DNA of 13,819 bases from an uncultured Ruminococcus sp. GTDB taxonomy: Bacteria > Bacillota > Clostridia > Oscillospirales > Ruminococcaceae. The stretch is from the NCBI GenBank assembly GCA_937894495.1, contig CALCRR010000044.1, forward strand, positions 1 to 13,819, read 5' to 3'. This document shows positions 1 to 7,235 of this stretch, one piece after another; positions within the stretch are counted from its first letter, which is position 1, and the number at the start of each line of letters is the position of its first letter. The notes under the pieces were generated by a model that was given only the letters and a program-made list of their open reading frames with translations, ran no database searches and was not told where the DNA came from. The translations under genes were made by a program, and so were the position numbers.

Positions 1-210
1 GCCGTGGTAAGACCCCTGGGGGATATCTCGGGCGACGGTGTGCTGGATACAAAGGACGCTATGAAATCGGTACAGTTTGCACTCAAAAACCGCAAGCCCA
101 AGACTGACGCAGAGTTCACCGCCGCCGATGTGAACGCCGACGGAAAGCTGGACTCAAAGGACGCTATGATACTTATAAATGCAGTTAAAAACAAAGAAAC
201 CATAAATTAA
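1..210 (+). CDS. Dockerin-bearing secreted protein, C-terminal fragment
   Basis: Only the last 69 codons are in the window; the frame is open to the left edge, so the start and the main domain are missing. What is visible is a complete type-I dockerin: two calcium-loop repeats (GDISGDGVLDTKDAM and ADVNADGKLDSKDAM) separated by a short basic linker, ending in NKETIN. By family knowledge, dockerins bind cohesin modules on scaffoldins or the cell surface, so the protein is expected to be extracellular. Its catalytic or binding domain cannot be known from here. The repeat sequence matches the pattern of the three minus-strand dockerins further right (TKDAM, SKDAM), so all four probably share a cohesin class; that last point is inference. 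A strong terminator follows directly. Confidence 0.85.
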   Translation, partial: AVVRPLGDISGDGVLDTKDAMKSVQFALKNRKPKTDAEFTAADVNADGKLDSKDAMILINAVKNKETIN

Positions 211-218
211 CAGCAGAC

Positions 219-250
219 ACCGACCGCAGATGTGCGGTCGGTCTTTATTT
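219..250 (+). terminator. Rho-independent terminator after the dockerin gene
   Basis: A perfect 10-bp stem (219-228 with 233-242, ACCGACCGCA and its complement) closes a 4-nt loop and is followed by a T-rich run from 244. It lies 8 bases after the stop codon of the upstream dockerin gene. The stem resembles the terminator after cysK at 10622-10661. Confidence 0.9.
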
Positions 251-283
251 TACAAAAATATTACAAAATTTATCATTATCCGA

Positions 284-312
284 TTGACTTATTTGGTGAA
301 ATGTGATATCAT
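284..312 (+). promoter_or_regulatory. Sigma-A promoter of the PP2C gene
   Basis: The -35 TTGACT (284-289) and -10 TATCAT (307-312) are separated by exactly 17 bases, and a TG dinucleotide at 304-305 gives an extended -10. It lies between the upstream terminator and the phosphatase start at 358, predicting a leader of about 40 nt. Confidence 0.7.
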
Positions 313-357
313 TTAATTAACTAGATAATTGTGTAAATATTTTTCGGAGCATGATAT

Positions 358-1386
358 ATGAATTACTATTTGTACGGATATACCGATAAGGGCAGCTATC
401 GGGAGCATAACGAGGACGCCATGCTTATCGACCGTGAGGTGGTCATAGACGGCTTTTATGAGGCGACCTGCCAGGCGCCCTTTATTACCGCTGTGTGTGA
501 CGGCGTCGGGGGCGAGAACGCAGGGGAGCTGGCGTCAAGGGTGTGCCTTAAACACCTGTCGCTGGTGGACTACGCCGCCAATGTGGATATGAAAAAAGAG
601 CTGCTGAAAATTCACGGTAAGATAAAAAGAAAAAGCACCTTTGAAGAAAATGCAGCCAATATGCAGACCACCCTGTGCGCCCTCGCCGTTGATGAGGAGG
701 GCAAGGCGCTTTGCATAAATGTGGGCGACAGCCGAATGTACCGCTATGTTAACGGCACTATCAGGCAGATATCTATCGACCAGTCCTACGGGCAGTTTAT
801 GTATGAGCACGGGCAGATCGACAGCGTTGAGGAGCTTGACGAGGCTCACCGCAATGCCATAATATCCTCAATGGGCAGCGTCAGCCATGAGCCTGTGATA
901 GCCCAGACCCCTCTTATAAGCGAGTTCGGAGCTGAGCCTGATGATATGATACTTATAACCTCTGACGGAGTTTCAGACCATGTGAGCAAGGGGGAGTTTG
1001 AGATAGGGCTGGGACTTGACCTGCCCATCTCCGAAAAGCTCACGGCGCTGGCAAAGCTGGCACTTTTAAACGGCAGCACCGATAATATCACCATAATAGG
1101 CATAAAGCCCTATGTTGACGATGAAGAGCTTGAAGCCCTGACCATGCACGGCACTGTTGAGGAGACTATCAACGTCAAGGAGGTACTGTATGATATCGAC
1201 CCCTTGGACGAGATACTCACCATTGATGTTAATGAGATAATCGGCAAAAAGGAGAAGAAAAAGCCCAAAAAACAGCTGGAGATAACCTCACAGGAGGATA
1301 TACAGCTGGAGACCAGAGACCTTTTCATGCAGGCTCAGGCTTCCCTCAGCAGGCTGGAGAGCCTTTTTGATGATAAGAAAAAATAA
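358..1386 (+). CDS. PP2C-family (PPM) serine/threonine protein phosphatase with C-terminal extension
   Basis: Metal-dependent phosphatase expected to remove phosphate from Ser/Thr residues of proteins. The PPM motifs are in order: REHNEDA (15-21), AVCDGVGGENAGE (45-57, metal ligand Asp48), TTLCAL (104-109), VGDSRMYR (122-129), ITSDGVSDH (200-208) and GSTDN (239-243, metal ligands Asp242). The catalytic domain ends near residue 250. About 90 further residues are charged, with a Lys-rich stretch near 295-305 and a helical-looking end, and match nothing I recognise. No signal peptide or membrane segment is seen, so it is probably cytoplasmic. The start ATG at 358 has CGGAG 8 bases upstream; the ATG at 351 is out of frame. 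It has its own promoter and terminator and no partner kinase in the window, unlike the usual prkC-prpC pair. Substrate unknown. Confidence 0.9.
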   Translation: MNYYLYGYTDKGSYREHNEDAMLIDREVVIDGFYEATCQAPFITAVCDGVGGENAGELASRVCLKHLSLVDYAANVDMKKELLKIHGKIKRKSTFEENAANMQTTLCALAVDEEGKALCINVGDSRMYRYVNGTIRQISIDQSYGQFMYEHGQIDSVEELDEAHRNAIISSMGSVSHEPVIAQTPLISEFGAEPDDMILITSDGVSDHVSKGEFEIGLGLDLPISEKLTALAKLALLNGSTDNITIIGIKPYVDDEELEALTMHGTVEETINVKEVLYDIDPLDEILTIDVNEIIGKKEKKKPKKQLEITSQEDIQLETRDLFMQAQASLSRLESLFDDKKK

Positions 1387-1420
1387 GATCGGCGAAGAAT
1401 TATCTCCGCCGATCTTTTTT
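1387..1420. terminator. Bidirectional terminator between convergent genes
   Basis: An 8-bp stem GATCGGCG/CGCCGATC (1387-1394 with 1407-1414), extended inward by AGA/TCT, is followed by six T on the plus strand (1415-1420) and preceded by an A-rich run (about 1378-1386) that supplies a U tract for the minus strand. It separates the plus-strand phosphatase from the minus-strand dockerin gene, whose stop codon starts at 1421. Confidence 0.88.
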
Positions 1421-2360
1421 ATTTTATAGGCTTTTTGGTCTTAGCTGCATTTATCACTATCATAGCGTCCTTTGAGTCTATCTTATCATCATTATTCACA
1501 TCAGCCGCCTTGAACTCTGTATCGTTCTTGGGGGTGGTGGTCTTTTTGGCGAAGGATATTACTTTCATAGCGTCCTTGGTATCCAGCTTGTCATCGCCTG
1601 TTACATCGCCTTTTATTGCAGGCTTTTCGGGGGTGAAAGCGGACTCGGTCAGCTCTGCTCTGGTGTATATAACAGTTACTGCTTCGCTGTCATAAACAAC
1701 ATTTATATCAGAATGCCTTACCACCTGACCGTCCTCAATGGTGTAATACACATCTGTTATTGTGCGTGAGTCGAGATGGGTCACTATAACATTATCCTCG
1801 TCCTCAGCATTGTATATAGTTTCGGCTCTTAAAGCCTTTTTCTGTTCCACACGCTGCCTGAAGCCATCATCATGGTCGACCATATTCACGCTCAGGCTGT
1901 CCTCCACCGACATTGAGGGGTAGTATATCAAGCCCACCTTTTCGGCAGAGCTCCAGTCGCTGTTCATATCCTCGGCAAACTCCTCCTTCGAGCACACTGC
2001 AAGACCCTTTTTCTGCTCGGCTTCTGCTTCGCTTTCGGTCTCTTCTTCATCACCGCTGTCCTCTGCAACGAACACAGGCATCATTGCGGCAAAGTCTTTG
2101 TCTGCCATATCGCCAAGGCACTCGGTAAGATCCTGCCAGCTGTATTGTGTGTACGCCAGGTCGGGAGAATAGATATACTTTATGGCAGTCTCTCCCTCGA
2201 CCACTACCTCGCCCACATACACCGTGGTCCTCTGCACTACGTCCTCCGAACAAACTATCGTGCTGACGCTGTTTGCCGAAGCTGTCATGCTAAACACAGT
2301 ACCCACAGCCATAGCTGCCGCAGCTGTGGTGCTTATAATGCGCTTTGCGAATTTTTTCAT
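1419..2360 (-). CDS. Secreted dockerin protein, unknown N-terminal domain (paralogue A)
   Basis: A 313-residue protein with a signal peptide (MKKFAKR, hydrophobic core, TASA, cleavage expected after Ala29) and a C-terminal type-I dockerin from about 251 to the end with two calcium loops (GDVTGDDKLD and ADVNNDDKID). Residues 30-245 form an acidic region I do not recognise; a Glu/Ala-rich stretch near 105-117 is probably a linker. It is a clear paralogue of the gene just upstream (2411-3292): both carry a TxYVGEVVVxGETAxxYIYS block after the signal peptide and an AVxVIYTxAE-like block before the dockerin. The start has a strong GGGAGG site. It begins 50 bases after the stop of paralogue B with no terminator between, so the two are probably co-transcribed. 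Expected to be extracellular and cohesin-bound; no catalytic motif seen. Confidence 0.85.
   Translation of the reverse strand: MKKFAKRIISTTAAAAMAVGTVFSMTASANSVSTIVCSEDVVQRTTVYVGEVVVEGETAIKYIYSPDLAYTQYSWQDLTECLGDMADKDFAAMMPVFVAEDSGDEEETESEAEAEQKKGLAVCSKEEFAEDMNSDWSSAEKVGLIYYPSMSVEDSLSVNMVDHDDGFRQRVEQKKALRAETIYNAEDEDNVIVTHLDSRTITDVYYTIEDGQVVRHSDINVVYDSEAVTVIYTRAELTESAFTPEKPAIKGDVTGDDKLDTKDAMKVISFAKKTTTPKNDTEFKAADVNNDDKIDSKDAMIVINAAKTKKPIK
1429..1583 (-). repeat. 155-bp perfect direct repeat, copy 1 (dockerin segment)
   Basis: This stretch is base-for-base identical to 2421-2575, including third codon positions. It covers most of the dockerin (about residues 260-311 of paralogue A). Identity stops abruptly on both sides, where the DNA and protein diverge. 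Confidence 0.95.
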
Positions 2361-2410
2361 ATCATTATCCTCCCTGTCTGTATCTGTAGTTGATATTTGT
2401 GCAGAATTTT

Positions 2411-3292
2411 TTACTTTATGGGCTTTTTGGTCTTAGCTGCATTTATCACTATCATAGCGTCCTTTGAGTCTATCTTATCATCATTATTCACATCAGCCGC
2501 CTTGAACTCTGTATCGTTCTTGGGGGTGGTGGTCTTTTTGGCGAAGGATATTACTTTCATAGCGTCCTTGGTATCAACCTTGTTATCACCCGTAACATCA
2601 CCCTTTAAGGTTTTGGTGCTCACCTCTGCTTTGGTGTAGATCACTTTTATAGCTTCCACACCGTAGTCTATCTCCCTGTCCACCAGCTTAACCAGCTTGC
2701 CGTCCTCCACCGTATAGGTGACGTTGTCTGAATTTACCTGAGTCAGTATGCCAAAGGGGGCATACTGTTCGGCAGGGCTGCCGTCAGCATTGAAGATCTC
2801 GGTGTCCTCCTTAAAGGCGCAGGCTTTTGCAAAGCTTTCATCGTTACCGTAAAGCTCCACCCAGTCAACGCTCATACTTGTAAAATCTTCATAGTATTTC
2901 ATTCCCGCAAATGAAGCAGTCTTCCAGTTATCGTCAATATCGGCGGTGTATTCGGGAATGCTGCACACGGCAGCTCCCTTACCCTCCTCTTCCTCTGTGA
3001 GCTCGGGTATAAGCTGGCTGAAGCTGTCGTTATCCATTGCCTTAAAGCCGTCTCGCAGCATATCAAAGCTGGTTTTTGACCATGTGATGTCCTCCGAGTA
3101 GATATAGGTAAAGGCGGTCTCGCCGTCCACCACTACCTCACCCACATAAAGGGTAGACTCCTGTTTTATAGTTGCTGACCTGCCTACTACGTTTATCCGA
3201 GCATCGACCTGTACCTTCTCTGCCGAAGCTGTCAGAGGTATCGCTGCTGCCATTGCCAATGCGCAGACTGCTGAGATCATTCTATTTTTCAT
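2411..3292 (-). CDS. Secreted dockerin protein, unknown N-terminal domain (paralogue B)
   Basis: A 293-residue protein. The frame is open to 3352, but the ATG at 3292 is chosen because it begins a proper signal peptide (MKNRM, hydrophobic core, TASA, cleavage after Ala24) and has AAAGGA about 12 bases upstream; the upstream residues do not fit. Residues 25-225 are homologous to paralogue A (YVGEVVVDGETAFTYIYS block, a WxTASFAGMKYYEDF region matching WSSAEKVGLIYYPS, and VEAIKVIYTKAEV before the dockerin). The dockerin runs from about 231 to the end. Function of the N-terminal domain is not recognised. Upstream DNA is very AT-rich and contains TATAAT on the minus strand at 3357-3352 but only a weak -35. 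Probably the first gene of a two-gene unit with paralogue A. Confidence 0.85.
   Translation of the reverse strand: MKNRMISAVCALAMAAAIPLTASAEKVQVDARINVVGRSATIKQESTLYVGEVVVDGETAFTYIYSEDITWSKTSFDMLRDGFKAMDNDSFSQLIPELTEEEEGKGAAVCSIPEYTADIDDNWKTASFAGMKYYEDFTSMSVDWVELYGNDESFAKACAFKEDTEIFNADGSPAEQYAPFGILTQVNSDNVTYTVEDGKLVKLVDREIDYGVEAIKVIYTKAEVSTKTLKGDVTGDNKVDTKDAMKVISFAKKTTTPKNDTEFKAADVNNDDKIDSKDAMIVINAAKTKKPIK
2421..2575 (-). repeat. 155-bp perfect direct repeat, copy 2 (dockerin segment)
   Basis: Identical to 1429-1583. Outside the repeat the codons differ even where the protein is conserved (for example CTGGAT against GTTGAT in the first calcium loop), so the identity is patchy in the way expected from a recent conversion tract. 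Confidence 0.95.
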
Positions 3293-3435
3293 AAAAAACA
3301 CCGTTCCTTTCAATATGCTGCTTTTGTCAATACTTGCTATAATTATTAACAATTATATCATATAAATATATACAGTGTATTTTATATGTACATACAATTA
3401 ATTTATTTGTCAACTAAAATCATTGACTAAAATCG

Positions 3436-3470
3436 ACAAAAAAGCACTGCCGCAGGTATTACGGCAGTGC
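3436..3470 (-). terminator. Rho-independent terminator after the LRR-dockerin gene
   Basis: A 9-bp perfect stem (3444-3452 with 3462-3470, GCACTGCCG and its complement), 9-nt loop, followed on the minus strand by six T (3443-3438). It lies 14 bases beyond the dockerin stop at 3484. Confidence 0.88.
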
Positions 3471-3483
3471 CTGAAAGCTGTGC

Positions 3484-4479
3484 TTATTTTATAGGCTTTT
3501 TAGTCTTGACAGCATTGATAATGATAAGCGAATCCTTTGAATCCAGCTTGTTATCATCGTTCACGTCAGCAGGGGCGAACTCACCACTTTTGGGCAGGGT
3601 GGTCTTTTTGGCGAAGGATATGGACTTCATAGCGTCCTTGGTATCTATCTTGCCGTCGTAGTTTATATCGCCCTTTGGTAACAGGGGGAGTCAGCAGCTT
3701 GTACTTGAAGCCGTAGTCTACTGCATAGTCATAGCCCTCGGTGTCCTTGTAGCAGCTGATAGTCACGCCGCTGTACTTGGCTGTGTCCGACTTCTCAGAA
3801 AAGCCGAAGAAATATTTTCCCAGGCTTTCACAGTGGAAGGGGATAACTATGCCCTTGAGCTTTGAGCAGCCCATGAAAACATAATCGCCGAAGCTTTTTA
3901 CAGTCTCGGGGATATCCACCTTGGTGAGAGCTGTGCAGTCACGGAAAACATTGTCGCCGATAGAGGTCAGCCCCTCGGGGAGGGTTATAGTCTTTAAGGC
4001 TGTGCAGTCCCCAAACACCTCAAAGCCGCCTCTCCCACAGACTCAACATTTTTGGGTATCTTTATGCTTTTGAGGGAATAGCAGCCCCAGAAAGCGCCGC
4101 CTATATACTTAACCGACGAGGGTATCTCCACCGTCTAGATAGAAGTTGAGTTCTCAAAGCCCGAGATATATGTGACCGTGTCGGGTATCACCACCTTGAC
4201 GGCATATTTGTTATAGAACTTGCTTATTTCAGTTACCTTTTTGCCGTTGACGGTGCTTGGTATATTTACCGTAGCCGCAGTGCCGGAATAGCCTGTTATC
4301 GAGGCTGTGCCGTCATCTAAGATAACATATGAATAGTCGCCGTTAGCTCTCGTCAGCCGATGCTGTGATGAGCTGAGCATTGCCGCCAAAGCCCTCATAA
4401 GGCAGCACCGCGCTCGATGCAAAGACCACAGCCGCAGCCAGCATTCCTGCAAGTATTTTTCTTTTGTTTATAGTTTCAT
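3484..4479 (-). pseudogene. BspA-type leucine-rich-repeat dockerin protein, multiply disrupted
   Basis: Read across frames, this encodes about 331 residues: a signal peptide (NKRKILAGMLAAAVVFASS ending ITASA), an NGDYSYVILDDGTASITGYSG entry module, at least five TpLRR/BspA repeats (for example LPEGLTSIGDNVFRDCTAL and IPETVKSFGDYVFMGCSKL) and a C-terminal dockerin (GDINYDGKIDTKDAM and ADVNDDNKLDSKDS). Such proteins are usually surface adhesins. Five lesions are visible: a missing base near 4470-4475 right after the start, an extra A at 4345, an in-frame TAG at 4135-4137, a missing base in the AAA run at 4022-4024, and an extra base at 3671-3676. The indels sum to zero, so the ATG at 4479 (AAGGAGA upstream) and the final stop share a frame. 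Either a decaying gene or locally poor sequence; neighbouring genes are intact. Confidence 0.85.
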
Positions 4480-4597
4480 TCTCCTTTTGTATAAAAATTA
4501 TTTTGAGTTAGTCGTAAAGCTTGATAGTATCAGCTTTGTTTAAGCTCTTACCGCTGACAAAATTATGATTTTTTGTGATCCTGTGGAAAATTTCAGG

Positions 4598-4636
4598 TAA
4601 AAATAACTCCGCTGCGCTCCCCCGCCGCCGCAGCGG
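4598..4636 (-). terminator. Probable terminator of the WG-repeat lipoprotein gene
   Basis: An 8-bp GC-rich stem (4609-4616 with 4629-4636, CCGCTGCG and its complement) with a 12-nt loop is followed on the minus strand by AGTTATTTTTAC. It lies 29 bases after the stop at 4665. The T tract is interrupted, so confidence is moderate. The rest of 4480-4597 shows no gene. Confidence 0.6.
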
Positions 4637-4664
4637 CAGGAAAACACAGCGTTTAAAATTATTA

Positions 4665-6080
4665 TCAGTAAAGTGCCTCTTCCACCGCAGGCTCCTCGGG
4701 ATATTCAACGTAGTCGGTCTCTAACGGCTCGGTGTATACCGGCTCTGTATCAACAGGGGGGGCTTCGGTATACACAGGCTCGGTGTCGGTGGATATATCG
4801 GTGTATATCGGGTCGGTCACCGCAGGGTCGGTATACAGGGTGTCTGAGGTCTCAGCAGGTTCGGTGTATACGGGCTCGGTGGTGGTGTCTGTCCACTCGG
4901 CGGTGGTGTCTGTCCACTCGGAAGATGTCTCCTCTGTAGACTCCTCCGTCTCCCAGGTGGTGGTCCACTCATAGGTGGTAGATGTAGTGGTGCTGGAAGC
5001 CTTTGATGAAGAATCGTCCAGGGGCTTAGGTTCCTCCTCGATTATCTCGCCCAGCTGTATTATGCCCCACATATCGTTCTGCCTTACCCAAGCCCTGCCG
5101 TTGTGAACAGGTCTTGCCTGACCGAACTCGCCGGGGTTGACTATGCACTGTCCGTCACGGTCGTAATATCCCCAGAAGCCGTTTACCGACACGGGAACAT
5201 AATCGCCGTTGAAAAGGTATGGGTGAGATTTGGTCTCGTCGTCCATCATTCTGCCGTTATAGGTGCTCATATCACCGTCGCACTTGAAGTCGATGATGAC
5301 CTGACCGTCAGAATCAAGGTAGCCCCACTTGCCCTCGCTGTTCTTGAAGGCTATGCAGGTAGCGCCTGCGCCCTTGTAGGAAGGCGCATAAAAGTCCACA
5401 TACTCAGGCTGAACTATCAGCTCGCCCTTTTTAGCCAGACCACACAAAGCACCGTCCTCCACCTTGATATCAAGGTTGCCGTAGTCGTCATACTCCACCC
5501 TTGCCTCGGTGACTGCCACAGCCTTTTTGCCTGTGTACTCATAAGCGTGGTCCTCGTTGCGGTTTTTATAGTAGACCTTGGCGTTCTCGCTGTCCCAGTA
5601 ATATCTGGGGGAGTTGTCATCATGCCACGATATGGTATCGGTTATCTGCTTTGAGCTGTCGATGGTGCAGTATTCATACTCCTCGTTCTTCTCGTCGATA
5701 ACATTGAAAAGAACTATCTCACCGCACCAGCAGGTGTAGTAATCATCATACTTGGGGTCTACCACAATGTTGCCCTTATAGTCGATAAGACCGTATTTGC
5801 CGTTATTGTAGATCACGGCATAATTCTTGTAAGCCGTATTCTTCTCGTTGTCCGAGTCGATAAGGCTGCCGTCGAACACTATAATGTTATCAACATTTAT
5901 CGAGGGCTGCATTATCCACGAATAGCTGACTGTTTCCTCCTCCATATCCACGGGGCTGTAGCTGTAGGAATCGGTCATGCTGTTATCATCGTTCTGGTCC
6001 TCGGTACCGGGCATGGTGCAGCCTGTAAGCATTACACCAGCCGCTGCTGCCGCCAGCACACGGCGTAAAAATTTACTCAT
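4665..6080 (-). CDS. WG-repeat lipoprotein with Thr/Glu/Pro-rich tail
   Basis: A 471-residue exported lipoprotein. The signal has a basic start (MSKFLRR) and an LTGC lipobox with the modified cysteine at residue 21. The body carries WG/KWG beta-repeats: YGLIDYKGNIVVDPKYDD (about 95-112), CGLAKKGELIVQPEYVD, WGYLDSDGQVIIDFKCDG, WGYYDRDGQCIVNPGEFG and a degenerate WGIIQLGEII. Such repeats fold as small beta-units and are thought to mediate binding; no enzyme motif is seen. From about residue 345 the tail is Ser/Thr-, Glu- and Tyr-rich with imperfect repeats of EWTDTT and (E/D)PVYTE, ending EEALY, with no LPXTG or membrane anchor, so attachment would be by the N-terminal lipid. AGGAGG sits just upstream of the ATG. 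Ligand unknown. Confidence 0.88.
   Translation of the reverse strand: MSKFLRRVLAAAAAGVMLTGCTMPGTEDQNDDNSMTDSYSYSPVDMEEETVSYSWIMQPSINVDNIIVFDGSLIDSDNEKNTAYKNYAVIYNNGKYGLIDYKGNIVVDPKYDDYYTCWCGEIVLFNVIDEKNEEYEYCTIDSSKQITDTISWHDDNSPRYYWDSENAKVYYKNRNEDHAYEYTGKKAVAVTEARVEYDDYGNLDIKVEDGALCGLAKKGELIVQPEYVDFYAPSYKGAGATCIAFKNSEGKWGYLDSDGQVIIDFKCDGDMSTYNGRMMDDETKSHPYLFNGDYVPVSVNGFWGYYDRDGQCIVNPGEFGQARPVHNGRAWVRQNDMWGIIQLGEIIEEEPKPLDDSSSKASSTTTSTTYEWTTTWETEESTEETSSEWTDTTAEWTDTTTEPVYTEPAETSDTLYTDPAVTDPIYTDISTDTEPVYTEAPPVDTEPVYTEPLETDYVEYPEEPAVEEALY
4881..4921 (-). repeat. 21-bp tandem repeat in the lipoprotein tail
   Basis: Two tandem copies with 21-base period: 20 bases at 4881-4900 recur exactly at 4902-4921, encoding EWTDTTAEWTDTTTE. 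This is a site where slippage could change tail length in steps of seven residues. Confidence 0.9.
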
Positions 6081-6189
6081 ACTTTCCTCCTGTCAGACTT
6101 GTGTCTCTTTTCTTTTTTCTCTTTTTCTGTACATTTTATCGTTCTGTTATGTGATATAAGGGCGAAATTCCCCCTTTTTCACACATCTT

Positions 6190-6218
6190 ATTATATACCA
6201 AATGTCTGCTCCTGTCAA
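6190..6218 (-). promoter_or_regulatory. Perfect consensus sigma-A promoter of the WG lipoprotein
   Basis: On the minus strand TTGACA (6218-6213) and TATAAT (6195-6190) are separated by exactly 17 bases, matching the consensus at all 12 positions. The predicted start near 6183 gives a leader of about 100 nt before the ATG at 6080. The -35 overlaps one arm of the inverted repeat at 6216-6265. Confidence 0.85.
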
Positions 6219-6265
6219 TATAATAACTCACAATTCAAGCTAGAAAATTGTGTATTATTATATTG
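6216..6265. repeat. 20-bp inverted repeat between divergent promoters
   Basis: Arms 6216-6235 and 6246-6265 match at 18 of 20 positions around a 10-base spacer. The left arm begins inside the -35 of the lipoprotein promoter. T-rich sequence follows on the plus side (6267-6272). It could be an operator, a terminator-like hairpin or a repeat remnant; the sequence does not decide. Confidence 0.75.
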
Positions 6266-6315
6266 ATTTTTTATAATATCAGGCAGGTTATTTTGGGTAT
6301 TCCTGCGCTGCTCTC

Positions 6316-6344
6316 TTGCTTTTCTGTGAAAAATATGCTAAACT
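6316..6344 (+). promoter_or_regulatory. Candidate promoter for the epimerase-dtd operon
   Basis: TTGCTT (6316-6321), a 17-base spacer, then TAAACT (6339-6344) with a TG at 6336-6337 forming an extended -10. Matches are 3/6 and 4/6, so it is a weaker call; position 43 bases before the ATG is reasonable. Confidence 0.45.
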
Positions 6345-6386
6345 GTAGTTACAGACTATACGATATGATCAAGGGAGGATAAAAAT

Positions 6387-7235
6387 ATGCTTTATACGGT
6401 CAAAAAAGATAATATCGAGTTTTCGGCTGACACCGCCGGGGCAGAGCTGCATTCCCTCAGACTCGGGGGCAAAGAGTATCTGTGGCAGTGCGGCGACGCC
6501 TGGAAGAGATACGCCCCTGTGCTTTTCCCCTTTGTATGCTCGCCCGAGGGCAGAGCTTACCGTGCTGACGGCAAAGATTATAAGATGAAAGCCAACCACG
6601 GCTTTGCCCGTGACCTGGAATTTAAGTTTGTCAGAGCCGATGACAGCTCGGTGGAATTTCTGCTCACCGACAGCAAGGAAACACTGGCGCAGTACCCCTA
6701 TAGCTTCGAGTTCACCGTGCGCTACACATCGCTTGAAAACGGCGTGAGGGTGGAAAATATCGTTAAAAACACCTCTGACAGAGCTATGTATTTTTACATA
6801 GGCGGCCACCCTGCCTTTAACTGCCCCATAAACGAGGGCGAGAGCTTTGAGGACTACTACATCGAATATGAGAATAACGAGCATATCGTCGACCAGGCTG
6901 GCAACCTGCTGGCTGAAAACGGCAATGTTCTTGATGTGACCAGAAAGCTTTTTGATAACGACGCCATCATCATCGACCAGCCCAACTCAAAGGCGGTGGC
7001 GCTCAAAAGCAGAAGGTCTGACAGCTCGGTAACGGTGAGATATCCCCAGTCGGACTGCATTGCAGTATGGTCACCCACAGGCGATGACAGGGCTGCCTTT
7101 GTTTGCTTAGAGCCCTGGACATCGGTGCCTGTTTATGCTGATGACGAGTTTGCCGATATCGAGAAAAAGCCCCATGCGATCTCACTTGATAAGGACAAGG
7201 TGTATTCCTACGCATACACCATCGAGCTTGCCTGA
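6387..7235 (+). CDS. Aldose 1-epimerase (mutarotase) family protein
   Basis: A 282-residue protein of the galactose-mutarotase-like fold, which interconverts alpha and beta anomers of hexoses or related sugars in the cytoplasm. Visible family features are NHGFAR with His71, FYIGGHPAFNCP with His141 (the general acid His) and FVCLEPW with Glu242 (the general base). Length and the short HGFAR/GGHPAF pattern fit the LacX-like branch better than classical GalM of about 340 residues, so the exact sugar is uncertain. The start has AAGGGAGG at 6373-6380. Its TGA overlaps the ATG of dtd (TGATG), so translation is probably coupled. No sugar-pathway genes are nearby. Confidence 0.87.
   Translation: MLYTVKKDNIEFSADTAGAELHSLRLGGKEYLWQCGDAWKRYAPVLFPFVCSPEGRAYRADGKDYKMKANHGFARDLEFKFVRADDSSVEFLLTDSKETLAQYPYSFEFTVRYTSLENGVRVENIVKNTSDRAMYFYIGGHPAFNCPINEGESFEDYYIEYENNEHIVDQAGNLLAENGNVLDVTRKLFDNDAIIIDQPNSKAVALKSRRSDSSVTVRYPQSDCIAVWSPTGDDRAAFVCLEPWTSVPVYADDEFADIEKKPHAISLDKDKVYSYAYTIELA

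Noticed and set aside
3484..4479. Programmed frameshifting in the LRR-dockerin gene
   Set aside because: Lesions are four scattered indels plus a stop without a shared slippery heptamer or downstream structure; decay or sequence error explains them better.
4508..4708. 66-residue minus-strand frame
   Set aside because: It overlaps the terminator hairpin and the end of the lipoprotein gene, and the protein looks random.
5103..5654. 183-residue plus-strand frame
   Set aside because: It lies antisense inside the WG-repeat lipoprotein gene, has no Shine-Dalgarno or recognisable domain, and arises from the codon pattern of the real gene.
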